NCBI GenBank assembly: GCA_965204245.1
Contig: CBDBED010000008.1
Span: 62,001 to 126,000 of the forward strand
Direction of reading: 5' to 3'
DNA: 64,000 nt
From: JAAXIE01 sp965204245
GTDB lineage: Bacteria > Chloroflexota > Dehalococcoidia > Lucifugimonadales > JAAXIE01
The notes under the pieces were generated by a model. It ran no database searches. It saw only the letters and a program-made list of their open reading frames with translations, and was not told the DNA's origin. Position 1 is the stretch's first letter. Each line of letters opens with the position of its first letter. The translations under genes were made by a program, and so were the position numbers. Shown here piece after piece: positions 51,781-60,358 of this stretch.

Positions 51781-53631
51781 ATGCGGGGACTACTGACAGG
51801 AGTCCTCACCCCTTTTCTAATCCTGATGTTGATTGCCTGCCAAGGGGATGCCGGGCCTGCAGGTGAGCAGGGACCTCCCGGGCCTCAAGGGGCTGCGGGT
51901 GCTTCTGGAGAGTCCGGTCCTGGTGGTCCTCCCGGTGTGGCCGGTCCGCAAGGCCCTGCGGGTGCTCCCGGTGCAGTTGGTCGGGAAGGCCCCGGGGGTG
52001 CTTCCGGTAAGGCTGGGCCAGCTGGCCCTCCCGGTCCGGTCGGCCCTGCCGGTGCTGACGCAATCGCCGCAGACACGCCCGTATCTGCGCCACCCAAGTG
52101 GGAACCTGAAGAATACACCCAATATTTCGTCAAGGAAGCCATCAAGAAATACCAATCGGAAGGCTTGGATGCCACTGTCGCCTACTACAACACTCAAGAG
52201 AGTGTGGACGATCAGTGGTACATGTTCATCTTGGATGAGAACGACATGATGCTGGCCCATGCAGCGAATCCCAGCCTGGTGGACCGGCCTGCCTCAGCAG
52301 CAGTGGGGCCGAATGACTATCCTGCTGGGGAAGCAGTGGTAGCCGTAGCGGATGACGACGGGGAATGGTTCAGCTACAACTTCATCAATCCGGCGACTGG
52401 GGCTGCTGAGGCCAAGCATTCGTGGATGGTGGAGGTTGACGGCCTGACATTCGGGTCGGGCTGGTATGAGCAAGGGGCGAGCAAGGCGGACCCGGAGGCG
52501 TATACGAGGGCTTTCGTGGAGCAGGCCATACGCCTGTATCACGCCGTAGGCCTCGACGATACCGTTGCCTACTACAACATTGAAGAAAGCATCGACGACC
52601 AGTGGTATATGTTCATCTTGGACGAGAACGACACGATGCTGGCCCATGCAGCGAATCCCAGCCTGGTGGACCGGCCTGCTTCCGCAGCAGTGGGGCCGAA
52701 TGACTATCCTGCTGGGGAAGCAGTGGTGGCCGTAGCGGATGAGGACGGAGAATGGTTCAGCTACAACTTCATCAACCCAGCGACTGGGGCTGCTGAGGCC
52801 AAGCACTCGTGGATGGTGGAGGTTGACGGTGTGACCTTCGGGTCGGGCTGGTATGAGCAGGGGGCAAGCAAGACGGATCCGGAGGCGTATACGAGGGCTT
52901 TCGTGGAGCAGGCCATACGCCTCTATCACGCCGTAGGCCTCGACGATGCCGTTGCCTATTACAACATGCCGGAGAGCGTGGACGGGCAGTGGTACATGTT
53001 CATCTACGACGAGAAGAGCGACATGATGCTGGCCCATGTAGCGAATCCCAGCCTTGTGGACCAGCCTGCTTCCGCAGCAGTGGGGCCCAATGACTATCCT
53101 GCTGGGGAAGCCCTGTTAGCCATCGCGGATGAAGATGGGGCATGGTTCAGCTATACGTTCAACAATCCGTCCACGGGCACTGTCCAAGCGAAACATTCGT
53201 GGATAGTCGAGGTGGACGGTCTGATTTTCGGCTCAGGGTGGTATGAGCCGGGGCCGAGCAGGGCCGATGCACCGGGCTACACCAAGGCTATAGTATATAG
53301 TGCCATCAACCTCTACAACGCCGTCGGGCGGGAGAGGACGGTGGCCTACTACAACATGCCGGAGAGCGTGGACGGCCAGTGGTACGTCTTCATCATCGAC
53401 GAAAACGGCTACACCATAGGCCACCACAATCCCATGTTCCGAGGGCGGGACCCGATGCTGCGGGTCGACTCCACGGGACACTTCTATGGCGACGACTTGC
53501 TGGCCGCTACAGAGTCAGGGCGCTGGGTCGATTACACGCTGGTGAATCCTGAAACGGGCGCCGAACAGCAGAAGCACACTTGGGCTGTGCGCCATGACGG
53601 ATTGATATTCGGATCGGGGTGGTACGAGTAG
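51781..53631 (+). CDS. Lipoprotein with collagen-like stalk and four Cache-like domains
   Basis: A 616-residue surface lipoprotein. The signal peptide ends with LMLIAC, a lipobox, at about residue 20. A collagen-like Gly-X-X run of about 23 triplets follows (GPPGPQ, GPAGPPG). Then come four modules of about 122 residues with pattern WYMFILDENDMMLAHAANPS, WFSYNFINPATG and HSWMVEVDG, of sCache_2 type, which in chemoreceptors bind small ligands. Repeats 1-3 are nearly identical in DNA, so the expansion is recent; repeat 4 is divergent. No signalling domain follows. ATG 51781 has GAGGTG 5 nt upstream. Confidence 0.82.
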   Translation: MRGLLTGVLTPFLILMLIACQGDAGPAGEQGPPGPQGAAGASGESGPGGPPGVAGPQGPAGAPGAVGREGPGGASGKAGPAGPPGPVGPAGADAIAADTPVSAPPKWEPEEYTQYFVKEAIKKYQSEGLDATVAYYNTQESVDDQWYMFILDENDMMLAHAANPSLVDRPASAAVGPNDYPAGEAVVAVADDDGEWFSYNFINPATGAAEAKHSWMVEVDGLTFGSGWYEQGASKADPEAYTRAFVEQAIRLYHAVGLDDTVAYYNIEESIDDQWYMFILDENDTMLAHAANPSLVDRPASAAVGPNDYPAGEAVVAVADEDGEWFSYNFINPATGAAEAKHSWMVEVDGVTFGSGWYEQGASKTDPEAYTRAFVEQAIRLYHAVGLDDAVAYYNMPESVDGQWYMFIYDEKSDMMLAHVANPSLVDQPASAAVGPNDYPAGEALLAIADEDGAWFSYTFNNPSTGTVQAKHSWIVEVDGLIFGSGWYEPGPSRADAPGYTKAIVYSAINLYNAVGRERTVAYYNMPESVDGQWYVFIIDENGYTIGHHNPMFRGRDPMLRVDSTGHFYGDDLLAATESGRWVDYTLVNPETGAEQQKHTWAVRHDGLIFGSGWYE

Positions 53632-53664
53632 CCAGCCATCCCCCTTCGAGGGATGGAGATACGC

Positions 53665-54819
53665 CTAGAACCTGCGGTTCAACTGCTCCAAGCCGAAGCG
53701 GTCACGGCTGTATTGTTCCGCTGCGACGTCCCAGCCGAGGCCCACATGATGGGATGCTGCGTGGGCGTCGCGGTGGAAGCGCTGGATGGGGCTGTCGCTG
53801 TAGAGGCCGTGGCCGCCACTGGCTTCGAATATCCGGTCCACGGAGCGCACTGCCAGCTTGGCGACATAAGTCTCTTTCAAGCGGTACGCGGCGCGCTCGG
53901 CCATGGTGAACGTGTCCTCGCGCCTGCCTCGGTCCGCCATCTCCTGGGCATCAGTCTGCATGATGGTCCGGGCTGCGATATGCTCGGCGGCTGCCTCGGC
54001 GAACCTAGCGTGAATGCCTCCCGATTCGGCCATTTTGCCGCGGGTAGCTGAGACTAAGCCGGTAACGTAGTCCTGGAAGGCTTCCAAGGCGCCTTGGGCC
54101 ATGCCGACGATGGGAGAGGCTAGGGTGTAGGCGAAGATGCTATGGAGAGGCACCTTATAGTTTGGATCGTCGGGGTGCACGTGGCGTCCTGGGGTGTTGG
54201 CGTGACCCGCCTCGTTGTAGAGGAGGGTGCGATGTTCCGGCACGAAAACGTCCTCGGCCACCACGTCCTTGCTGCCGGTGCCCCGGAGCCCTGACACATA
54301 CCAGTTGTCGATTATACGGAACTCGGTGTTGGGAATGAGGCAGACCATTGGCCCCGCCTCGCTGGCAGCGGTGAGCATTCCCCAAGTGGAAGCATCGCAG
54401 CCGCTGGAGAAGCTCCAATGACCAGTCACGCGGTAGCCGCCTTTGACCGGGGTCACCTGTGTGCGAGCAGGGTTGAAGGAGGTGCAGGAAAGGGTGTCCA
54501 GCGACTCGGACCAGTATTCCTCTTGGCCGCCTTCAGGGAACATGCCAGCGAACCAGTTGTGGCTGGCCCAGATAGCGTAGCACCAAGCACTGGAGCCGCA
54601 ACCCCGGCCCAGTTCAGACGCGATTTCCAGCATCACGCGGTAGTCGAGGGCATGGCCGCCATACTTGGCGGGCTGGGGGGCGCGAAGAAGGCCGGTGTCG
54701 ACGAAGTCGTCGATGGTGTCTTGGGGAATGTGGCGCAGTTCCTCGGTGTGGCTGGCCCGTTCCTTCAGGCTGGGCACCAGTCCCCGGGCCCGCTCCAGCA
54801 ACTCCTCACGGGTCACCAT
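53665..54819 (-). CDS. Acyl-CoA dehydrogenase-fold flavin monooxygenase (HsaA/HpaB-like)
   Basis: A 384-residue protein with the acyl-CoA dehydrogenase fold but no fatty-acyl active-site Glu pattern; it matches the group D flavin monooxygenase oxygenase subunits (HsaA, DszC-like). Visible parts: QPAKYGGH, GGYRVTGHWSFSSGCDAS, the RGTGSKDVVAEDVFVP linker and the C-terminal SGGHGLYSDSPIQRFHRDAHAASHH with its FMN-side residues. The family hydroxylates phenols or desulfurises thiophenes with FMNH2 from a separate reductase, which is not adjacent. ATG 54819 has GGAGG upstream. Confidence 0.85.
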   Translation of the reverse strand: MVTREELLERARGLVPSLKERASHTEELRHIPQDTIDDFVDTGLLRAPQPAKYGGHALDYRVMLEIASELGRGCGSSAWCYAIWASHNWFAGMFPEGGQEEYWSESLDTLSCTSFNPARTQVTPVKGGYRVTGHWSFSSGCDASTWGMLTAASEAGPMVCLIPNTEFRIIDNWYVSGLRGTGSKDVVAEDVFVPEHRTLLYNEAGHANTPGRHVHPDDPNYKVPLHSIFAYTLASPIVGMAQGALEAFQDYVTGLVSATRGKMAESGGIHARFAEAAAEHIAARTIMQTDAQEMADRGRREDTFTMAERAAYRLKETYVAKLAVRSVDRIFEASGGHGLYSDSPIQRFHRDAHAASHHVGLGWDVAAEQYSRDRFGLEQLNRRF

Positions 54820-54964
54820 GGCACACCTCCGGCACTATGGATGTGATGGGTCACGATACCATGTTTGAGGAGGGAGCGGGAATTCAGTGTTGAGGCTGAC
54901 GCTATGTGGGCGTAGCGGAAGTGAATTACTTAGGGAGTCAGCCATCTATGGCTGTAAAGGGTTG

Positions 54965-55039
54965 TGGAGCGGGTGATGGGATTCGAACCCACGACTCTCT
55001 GCTTGGGAAGCAGATACTCTACCACTGAGTTACACCCGC
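54965..55039 (-). tRNA. tRNA-Gly (anticodon CCC)
   Basis: On the minus strand, GCGGGTG (from 55039) pairs with CACCCGC. The anticodon arm TCTGC-TTCCCAA-GCAGA gives anticodon CCC, and the T arm has GGTTCGAATCC. The discriminator T and an encoded CCA follow to 54965. It reads GGG glycine codons. The eroded gene and CRISPR region begins upstream of it, and tRNA genes are common attachment sites. Confidence 0.93.
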
Positions 55040-55403
55040 TAGTTTTAGCTACGCGCAGCTGTTCGCAGAGGCCTCAGGATCGCCTGTTTCCTGTCGACTA
55101 AATGCGTCGGTTTCGGCCACCTCATCCTGATTGCTTGTCTGATTATACACCCTTGCCTGTGGGGCAAGTAACAGGTGGCTCCGTGGAACTTATACTGCGA
55201 ACTTTTCGTAGGGAGATACGGAGATATAGGCACTGCTCGCCGTGTCGTGGCAGGTGCGCCTTCCCTCACCGGTGCGTGAGCCGTGCCGGGCGTCGCCTTG
55301 GAGCCTGTGGACAAACGGTGGGCCCCGCTCGCGTGGGGTAGACCTTCAGGCCGGCGCGGGGCGAGGCCATCGCCCCACCCGGCCTTGGAAACGCCCCAGG
55401 AGG
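55040..55403. other. Intergenic region, no gene seen
   Basis: About 360 bp between the tRNA and the pseudogene end. A TATAAT on the minus strand at 55147-55142, about 100 bp upstream of the tRNA, is a possible tRNA promoter element; CTTGCC and GGCAAG near 55150-55170 form a small hairpin. Nothing else was recognised. Confidence 0.4.
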
Positions 55404-55588
55404 TCAGTCGTACACGTTGATGACGAACCGGGTCTCCCGGCTGTCCCCGTTGGCATCCCGGACGAGGTAGTCGGGGTAGTACCAATGCACCGTCGTGTGG
55501 CGTGTTATGGGCGGAGTCCCGAACCGTCCGGGCCTCCGGGTCGAAGCACACGCCATCCGGCAGCCCACGCACCACGTAGGTGTACGGG
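55404..55588 (-). pseudogene. 3' fragment of a gene with a putative Ig (He_PIG) domain
   Basis: The residues YTYVVRGLPDGVCFDPEARTV, then after a one-base shift GTPPITRHTTVHWYY and DANGDSRETRFVINVYD, spell the end of an Ig-like He_PIG domain (normally LPxGLxFDPxTRxxxGTP...DANGxxxxxFxI). The 5' part is missing: the first CRISPR repeat begins at 55590. So the array sits in or beside a truncated surface-protein gene. Confidence 0.6.
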
Positions 55589-55589
55589 T

Positions 55590-55835
55590 CTCACCCACCG
55601 CTAGGGATGGGTGCAAAGGGTGTTGTATCTCTCCCCAGAGATGAGCAATGGGGTTTCAATCCTCACCCACCGCTAGGGATGGGTGCAACGTGCGCTAGCA
55701 CTGCCGCCGTCCTGCTTCGTGGACAGATTTCAATCCTCACCCACCGCCAGGGATGGGTGCAACCTTTAGAGAGGGAAGCCTATAGAGGTTGGCGGACTAT
55801 TTCAATCATCACCTACCGCTGGGGATGGGTGCAAC
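55590..55835 (-). CRISPR. Short type I-C CRISPR array, four repeats
   Basis: Repeats lie at 55590-55616 (partial), 55653-55689, 55727-55763 and 55799-55835; full ones are 37 bp. Read on the minus strand, the same direction as the cas genes, each begins GTTGCACCCATCCC and ends in ATTGAAAC or ATTGAAAT, as in I-C repeats. Spacers are 36, 37 and 35 bp. The cas-proximal repeat has about four changes, and the distal repeat lacks its ATTGAAA end, so the array looks old and inactive in adaptation. Confidence 0.9.
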
Positions 55836-55914
55836 GGGGTCGGTGACAGGTCTCGCTGCTTTGCGAGCACCCTTTTGCCCCCAAGGAAGGGTAGAGCCAT
55901 GCTTCCTCAGAGGC

Positions 55915-56054
55915 TCATGCTTCACGCATCGAGCGCGGCTGAGGAGCCGCCCTAGTTGTCCAAACCGTGCACGACGCACCAGTACGCCGTTCGGTGAGAT
56001 CTCCCAACGCGAAGTTCCTTCCCACACTCTGACCACTAAGGGTTCGCGCAGCGT
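55915..56054 (-). pseudogene. Possible TnpB 3' remnant
   Basis: Directly after the cas4 stop the minus strand reads in one frame NFALGDLTERRTG ... PRSMREA and stop at 55915. This resembles the poorly conserved C-terminus of IS200/IS605 TnpB proteins, and a GGCGGCT-CCTC-AGCCGC hairpin lies just inside, where the guide RNA scaffold would be. The match is from memory of the family pattern; it could be unrelated non-coding DNA. Confidence 0.3.
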
Positions 56055-56216
56055 TCAGAGTTCATGGGAGAGTCGTCCCCTCACCGTGAACGCGTTCTCA
56101 TCAAACGTTTGCTCAACATGGATGAGCGCACACTGCCTAGGGCAGTAGCCGAAGTGCTCCAGTGCAGAAATCGGCACCAGGATGTCGCCCTCTGTGTCGT
56201 TGTAGCGGTCAGTCAT
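56055..56216 (-). pseudogene. cas4: cas4, truncated to its N-terminus
   Basis: A 53-codon frame starting at ATG 56216, overlapping the cas7 stop as ATGA. It spells the N-terminus of I-C Cas4: VPISALEHFGYCPRQCALI, then HVEQTFDENAFTVRGRLSHEL and a TGA. The first iron-sulfur Cys residues are present, but the nuclease core and the C-terminal Cys cluster are absent. Downstream sequence does not resume Cas4 in any frame, so the rest was replaced or deleted rather than frameshifted. Confidence 0.85.
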
Positions 56217-57109
56217 CCGACAAGGGTAGTCAGCGTCACGCCGGGAATACCGTTGATAGGTCCATCGGAAGGACGGCTGACGTCGTAGTCTGCGAGTGAC
56301 CGGGGCGCCTCTGAGACACTGACCGGGACCTGTATGAGATCAAAGAGCCGGTGGGCGGCTGCATTGCCGAGCTTGCTCTCATGGCTGAAGACGTACAGGC
56401 CACGGCAGGCCATTTCTCCCCGCGATGCCGAGCGGTCTATGTCCCACATCATCTCCAGTGCTTGCCAGAAGAGGTTGAGGTCATCGCCATCGACGCCCGT
56501 CTTCTCGGCGAAATGCGGATTGAAGAAGCCATGAGCACGGTAGAGACCGTAAGGGACGGTGGACTTGCGTCCCATGGTCCCATAATTGGTCGCGTCGCCT
56601 TCGGCACCTTCCCGATTGACATCCTGCCGGTTCTGGGCCGGGCCCACGATGCTGGCGTCAAGGGGCACAATGGGGTTGATGGACCGGGCGAAGGTCATCT
56701 GCATGGGACCCCGCACCTGTCCCGCGTTGTATTCACGCATGGACATTACGGCGCCAAACATGCGCACGTCATAGAATTCCTCACACATCCAGCTCCGAGC
56801 ATTGGTTGCGTCAGCCCCCCACGAACCGCCGGATCTTTCGCCAAATATGCGAGCGCGCTGGTCTACAAGAAACTGCCCGTGCTGGACGTAGACTTTGAAC
56901 CTGCCGTCCCCATGAGCCAGGTCGACGTAGTCGCGAATCTTTCGCTTGATCGCCACGTCCGTTACCAAGCCCTGCATGGTCTCCGGGTCAACGCGGGGCA
57001 GGTTGCCGGCGTCGGGGTCCCCGTTGGGATTCCCATCCCTCACGTCGAACAGGAGCACGAAATCGTGACGACGACTGACGTCACTGGTGACGGATGCACC
57101 TGTAGTCAT
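56213..57109 (-). CDS. cas7c: Type I-C CRISPR Cas7 (Csd2)
   Basis: A 298-residue Cas7, the backbone subunit of the I-C Cascade that coats the crRNA. The start FVLLFDVRDGNPNGDPD and the middle NREGAEGDATNYGTMGRK with VPYGLYRAHGF are typical of Csd2. Full family length. ATG 57109 has GAGGAGG upstream; the stop overlaps the cas4 start. Third of the effector genes cas5c-cas8c-cas7c. Confidence 0.95.
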   Translation of the reverse strand: MTTGASVTSDVSRRHDFVLLFDVRDGNPNGDPDAGNLPRVDPETMQGLVTDVAIKRKIRDYVDLAHGDGRFKVYVQHGQFLVDQRARIFGERSGGSWGADATNARSWMCEEFYDVRMFGAVMSMREYNAGQVRGPMQMTFARSINPIVPLDASIVGPAQNRQDVNREGAEGDATNYGTMGRKSTVPYGLYRAHGFFNPHFAEKTGVDGDDLNLFWQALEMMWDIDRSASRGEMACRGLYVFSHESKLGNAAAHRLFDLIQVPVSVSEAPRSLADYDVSRPSDGPINGIPGVTLTTLVG

Positions 57110-57111
57110 AG

Positions 57112-58872
57112 TCAGTTTTCCTCCTCGGATGGACCCTTATCGGCGGCATCTCTGCTATCGCGTCGTGCAATGGCCTCGGCCCTCATGTGCGCCCTCTGGT
57201 GGTAGTAGCCCAGGGAGAATATCGCCTGGTCCTTCAGCGAAAGGGTTGCAGGCCAGCCTCCAATCCGTGAGCAGACCTCTTCCACCAGCCGTTGCAGATT
57301 GATATACGCGCCGCGCCGGTCACGTTCCAGCTTCGCCAGATGTGGCTGAGCACCGCGCAACAGGGTGCCAAAGACTACTCCCGGGGTTGACGAGGCAGCG
57401 CCATAGAAGCGGTCAACGATCGTGGCGTTCACCCGCGGCATCGCAGCCCGTTGGATCTCCTCGATCACCGCCAGCAGGCGGCCACAGTGGTACGCAGGTG
57501 ACGGATGTTGGGGTTCGAGGGCGACCATGTAGTCCTCCATTCCTCCCGTCTCACGGGAGTTCTCTCCTTGCATCTCCTGACTCAGCAACATGAGCTTGAT
57601 GATGGAAGCTCGCTCCCATCGAACGCCCTGTTCAGCCCGATTTCGCCTGACTGCCTGAAAGGCGATATCCATTGGGAGAGGCATCCCCTGGAGAGCAGAG
57701 CGAAAGAGAGTGCGGGGGGTGGTCACAGGCAGGTCGCTGGCCTTGCGGACCGTAGACACGGCTAGACGGAACAGGCTCAGAGGCCGCGGGTTCCGGCCAG
57801 CGGGGTCCTCGGTTCTAGGGTCGATAATCCGCTGCAGTTCAAACCAGCGTGCCACGCTCTCCTTGACGTTACCGACAGTGGTGTCCATCCAGTCTCGCAC
57901 GACGGCCCGGCCTCCACTGCCCGATAGGGCAGCCGCATAGAAGGACACTTCGTCCAGAGGGGCATACGGCCTGCCCCTCTTCACGGACTGAAGCAGGGCT
58001 TGAACCTGACCGGGATCGGGGTCTTGCATGAATGCCGCCAAATCAAACTCGACCTCTCGTCGTGTCCAGAAAATGAAGGTGGCACCGCTGGTCACAAAAT
58101 GGCTTCTCTCAGCGGACAAGAGGTGATTTGCAGCCCTCGTGAATCCCTCGCCACATTCAAGGCAGGTCGGGGCTACCTTGGAAGCCTCCAGTCCATACGA
58201 CTCGAACGCCCCCGAGTTGGCAGAGATTATGGCCGTCCCCGCCTGTTGACCGCCTCTGATGCCCTTGATCTTCCCCTGCAGTCGCTCCTGCACTGGCTTC
58301 CGCTCTCCGCAGACTAGGCATTGATGGTCGGCATCGGCTTGAGGTGCATTCTCCTTGAGCCAGAACGCCTGCACCGAAGGGAGGTCGATGGGCCGACATT
58401 CAGTGCCATCCTTTAGTCTCACTTCAAAAGTGACCTTCAACCCATAGTCCCATTCTTCGCCCAAGTCCAGCAGTCCAACTCCACCCAGTTCATAGAAGCA
58501 CTGTACGGCCAGTACTGCGGGTTCTTTCGTCTCGGCCACGCACTTGTCCAGCAGTTCCCTATAGGCGGCGTGCCTCTGGTCGGCTCGCTTCTGCTTGGCG
58601 GGGTCCCTTGCCACGCCGAATGTGTATTCCCCGTTCGAAGCAAGTAACAATGGTTTGATCCCGGAGGCCACGACGACCTCTGGGGCTGTCATGTCAAGGC
58701 CACGCTTTCCTCTGGTCGTGCTCGGGTCAATCCGTGATATCGGCTGCGGTGACAACGGATGACCATCAGCATCGAGGGCCACTATCCAGGCCACCGGCGT
58801 GCGGGCATACAGAGGCGGGAGTTGGTCCTTCATCCGCTGGTCCGCATATTCCTTGAGTTGGCTGAGTAGCAT
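57112..58872 (-). CDS. cas8c: Type I-C CRISPR Cas8c (Csd1)
   Basis: The 586-residue large subunit of I-C Cascade, which recognises the PAM. The N-terminus MLLSQLKEYADQ is that of Csd1; two Cys pairs, CLVCGERK and CLECGEGF, form a likely zinc site near residues 190 and 240; the C-terminal third is helical (small-subunit-like; in I-C the Cas11 small subunit is translated from inside this gene). Length is normal. It overlaps the cas5c stop by 1 bp and ends 2 bp before the cas7c start. Confidence 0.95.
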   Translation of the reverse strand: MLLSQLKEYADQRMKDQLPPLYARTPVAWIVALDADGHPLSPQPISRIDPSTTRGKRGLDMTAPEVVVASGIKPLLLASNGEYTFGVARDPAKQKRADQRHAAYRELLDKCVAETKEPAVLAVQCFYELGGVGLLDLGEEWDYGLKVTFEVRLKDGTECRPIDLPSVQAFWLKENAPQADADHQCLVCGERKPVQERLQGKIKGIRGGQQAGTAIISANSGAFESYGLEASKVAPTCLECGEGFTRAANHLLSAERSHFVTSGATFIFWTRREVEFDLAAFMQDPDPGQVQALLQSVKRGRPYAPLDEVSFYAAALSGSGGRAVVRDWMDTTVGNVKESVARWFELQRIIDPRTEDPAGRNPRPLSLFRLAVSTVRKASDLPVTTPRTLFRSALQGMPLPMDIAFQAVRRNRAEQGVRWERASIIKLMLLSQEMQGENSRETGGMEDYMVALEPQHPSPAYHCGRLLAVIEEIQRAAMPRVNATIVDRFYGAASSTPGVVFGTLLRGAQPHLAKLERDRRGAYINLQRLVEEVCSRIGGWPATLSLKDQAIFSLGYYHQRAHMRAEAIARRDSRDAADKGPSEEEN

Positions 58873-59528
58873 TACTCCACCTCCCCAAACCTATCGGGGA
58901 CTTGGAGAACGCCATTCTGGAGGGACGCACTGAAGAACCTGGGAGTACCATGGCCGCTTCCATCGGAGTTGAAATCAATGTCAAGGAGCATCAAACCAAG
59001 GTCCTCACTCCTGTCGATGGGAACATCGCTGGGCACAGGTTGGCCGAAAGAGGCCGCGAATTCGCGGCAGCCCAAGTAGGGAGTGGCGAAGCAGCGCCCG
59101 GAGGCGACCCTCCGGCGAAACTGGTCGCGGTACTTGGCGATGTCGTCGTAGCCCTCTCGGACGGACATCTGCGCCCTGATAACATAGCTCACGTCACGAA
59201 GGGCCAAAGTGTGCCTCTGGGCGCGATGGTTTGGGTGCGAAGCATCATAACCGCCACCTCTATTGGCCCAGCCCCGCGCGGTGTGGACGCTCTGTCGGTC
59301 GTTGATCTCGTTTCGAAGAATCGACGTGTACTGGATGGGCTTGAGGATGCGAATCTCTTCCACAAGCCAGACCACCTGTGGCTTCCAAAAGATGGCTTCC
59401 AAAGCCCCGCGGGCGGCGGAAGGGGTCATCACTGGGTAGCTGACCCGCTCGACCTTCATCTCCGGCCGGGTGAAGCAGGCATAGTCGCCCCACAGCTTGA
59501 CTTCCAGCGGTGCTGGATTGCGGTTCAT
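58872..59528 (-). CDS. cas5c: Type I-C CRISPR Cas5c (Cas5d), crRNA-processing
   Basis: A 218-residue Cas5c, which in I-C cleaves pre-crRNA in place of Cas6 and binds its 5' handle. The N-terminal VKLWGDYACFTRPEMKVER and VMTPSAARGALEAIFWKP motifs are characteristic. It is the first intact cas gene of the operon. Upstream, where cas3 should be, lies an M60-peptidase remnant and then an unrelated gene. ATG 59528 is preceded by GAGGTGG. Confidence 0.95.
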   Translation of the reverse strand: MNRNPAPLEVKLWGDYACFTRPEMKVERVSYPVMTPSAARGALEAIFWKPQVVWLVEEIRILKPIQYTSILRNEINDRQSVHTARGWANRGGGYDASHPNHRAQRHTLALRDVSYVIRAQMSVREGYDDIAKYRDQFRRRVASGRCFATPYLGCREFAASFGQPVPSDVPIDRSEDLGLMLLDIDFNSDGSGHGTPRFFSASLQNGVLQVPDRFGEVE

Positions 59529-59668
59529 GGGGCCACCTCGAATCTGTGTTTCATCGCTTTACCGTACGAGGCAAGTCTTTCAAGGCAACGGGGCAATGCG
59601 GGCAATCGCGCTGGGTCCGGCTCGCCCTGGAAGTTATCCACCCTTTGAGGAAAAGGCCAATGCCTCAC

Positions 59669-60012
59669 TCAATTGGAAGCAGGCGGTAGCCTCAGTGGCA
59701 GAGCAGCAATGGAGTTCCGCGCCTGCTGCGATGTCGGCACCCCCCAAGCCTTGAAGAACGGGCCAAGGTTGCGGCCCACCTGCTGTGAGAAGTGCACCAG
59801 CCACGGGTCGCGCTTCTCGTCGCTCTTAGGGCGTTCGGCGTCATGTAGGGCGCGGTATGTGGCGAACACCTGCCGGTGGCGTCCCAGCCGAACTCCTGCT
59901 GCATCTGCGAGTACATGATCAGGGCGAGGAACGGCTGGCTCTTCCACAATTCAAAGTCCGGCTCGTCCAAGCCGTAGAGTGCCATGAGGCCGGTCCATTT
60001 TCCCATTTGCAA
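59669..60012 (-). pseudogene. M60-like peptidase, C-terminal fragment
   Basis: Two frames together read LYGLDEPDFELWKSQPFLA, MQQEFGWDA, then RQVFATYRALHDAERP and VGRNLGPFFKAWGVPTS, which is the C-terminal portion of M60-type (enhancin-like) metallopeptidase domains. The HExxH zinc site and everything N-terminal are missing, and a one-base shift occurs near 59885. The fragment lies just upstream of cas5c where cas3 is usually found. Confidence 0.6.
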
Positions 60013-60358
60013 TGTGTCAAATGTATGAAATCAAGCCTTTTTGCGTACCAATCATGTACCAATTTCTCTACACGATAATCGAAGGCGTAATTCCCGAATG
60101 AGTGAAGGGGCCGCATACATGGCCGTGCAGGGAGGACGCCCATCATACCGGCGTCCTCCCTTGGACTTGTGGCCCAGTGTCCCACGCTGGCCGACTCTGA
60201 AGAGGCAACGGTCCGAAGACGCCTCACCTCCCAATGTGCAGGCACGTCCCCGAATGGCTCCGAATGGACCCCGATCGACTGCCCACGAGTACCTGAGTTT
60301 CCGTTGCTATTGTGTCCGTCGCACGAAAGTTCTCGAGATTGTCAGTCAGAAGGGCCGA
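60013..60358. other. Intergenic region with one strong hairpin
   Basis: About 345 bp without a recognised gene. It contains GGGAGGACGCC (60130-60140) and its perfect complement GGCGTCCTCCC (60150-60160) around a 9-nt loop; this could terminate the downstream-pointing minus-strand gene at 60359, but there is no T tract. Confidence 0.45.

Noticed and set aside
55045..55575. 176-codon minus-strand frame near the CRISPR array
   Set aside because: Only its first 30 codons match an Ig-like domain and the rest is out-of-frame; the fragment is better read as a pseudogene in two frames.
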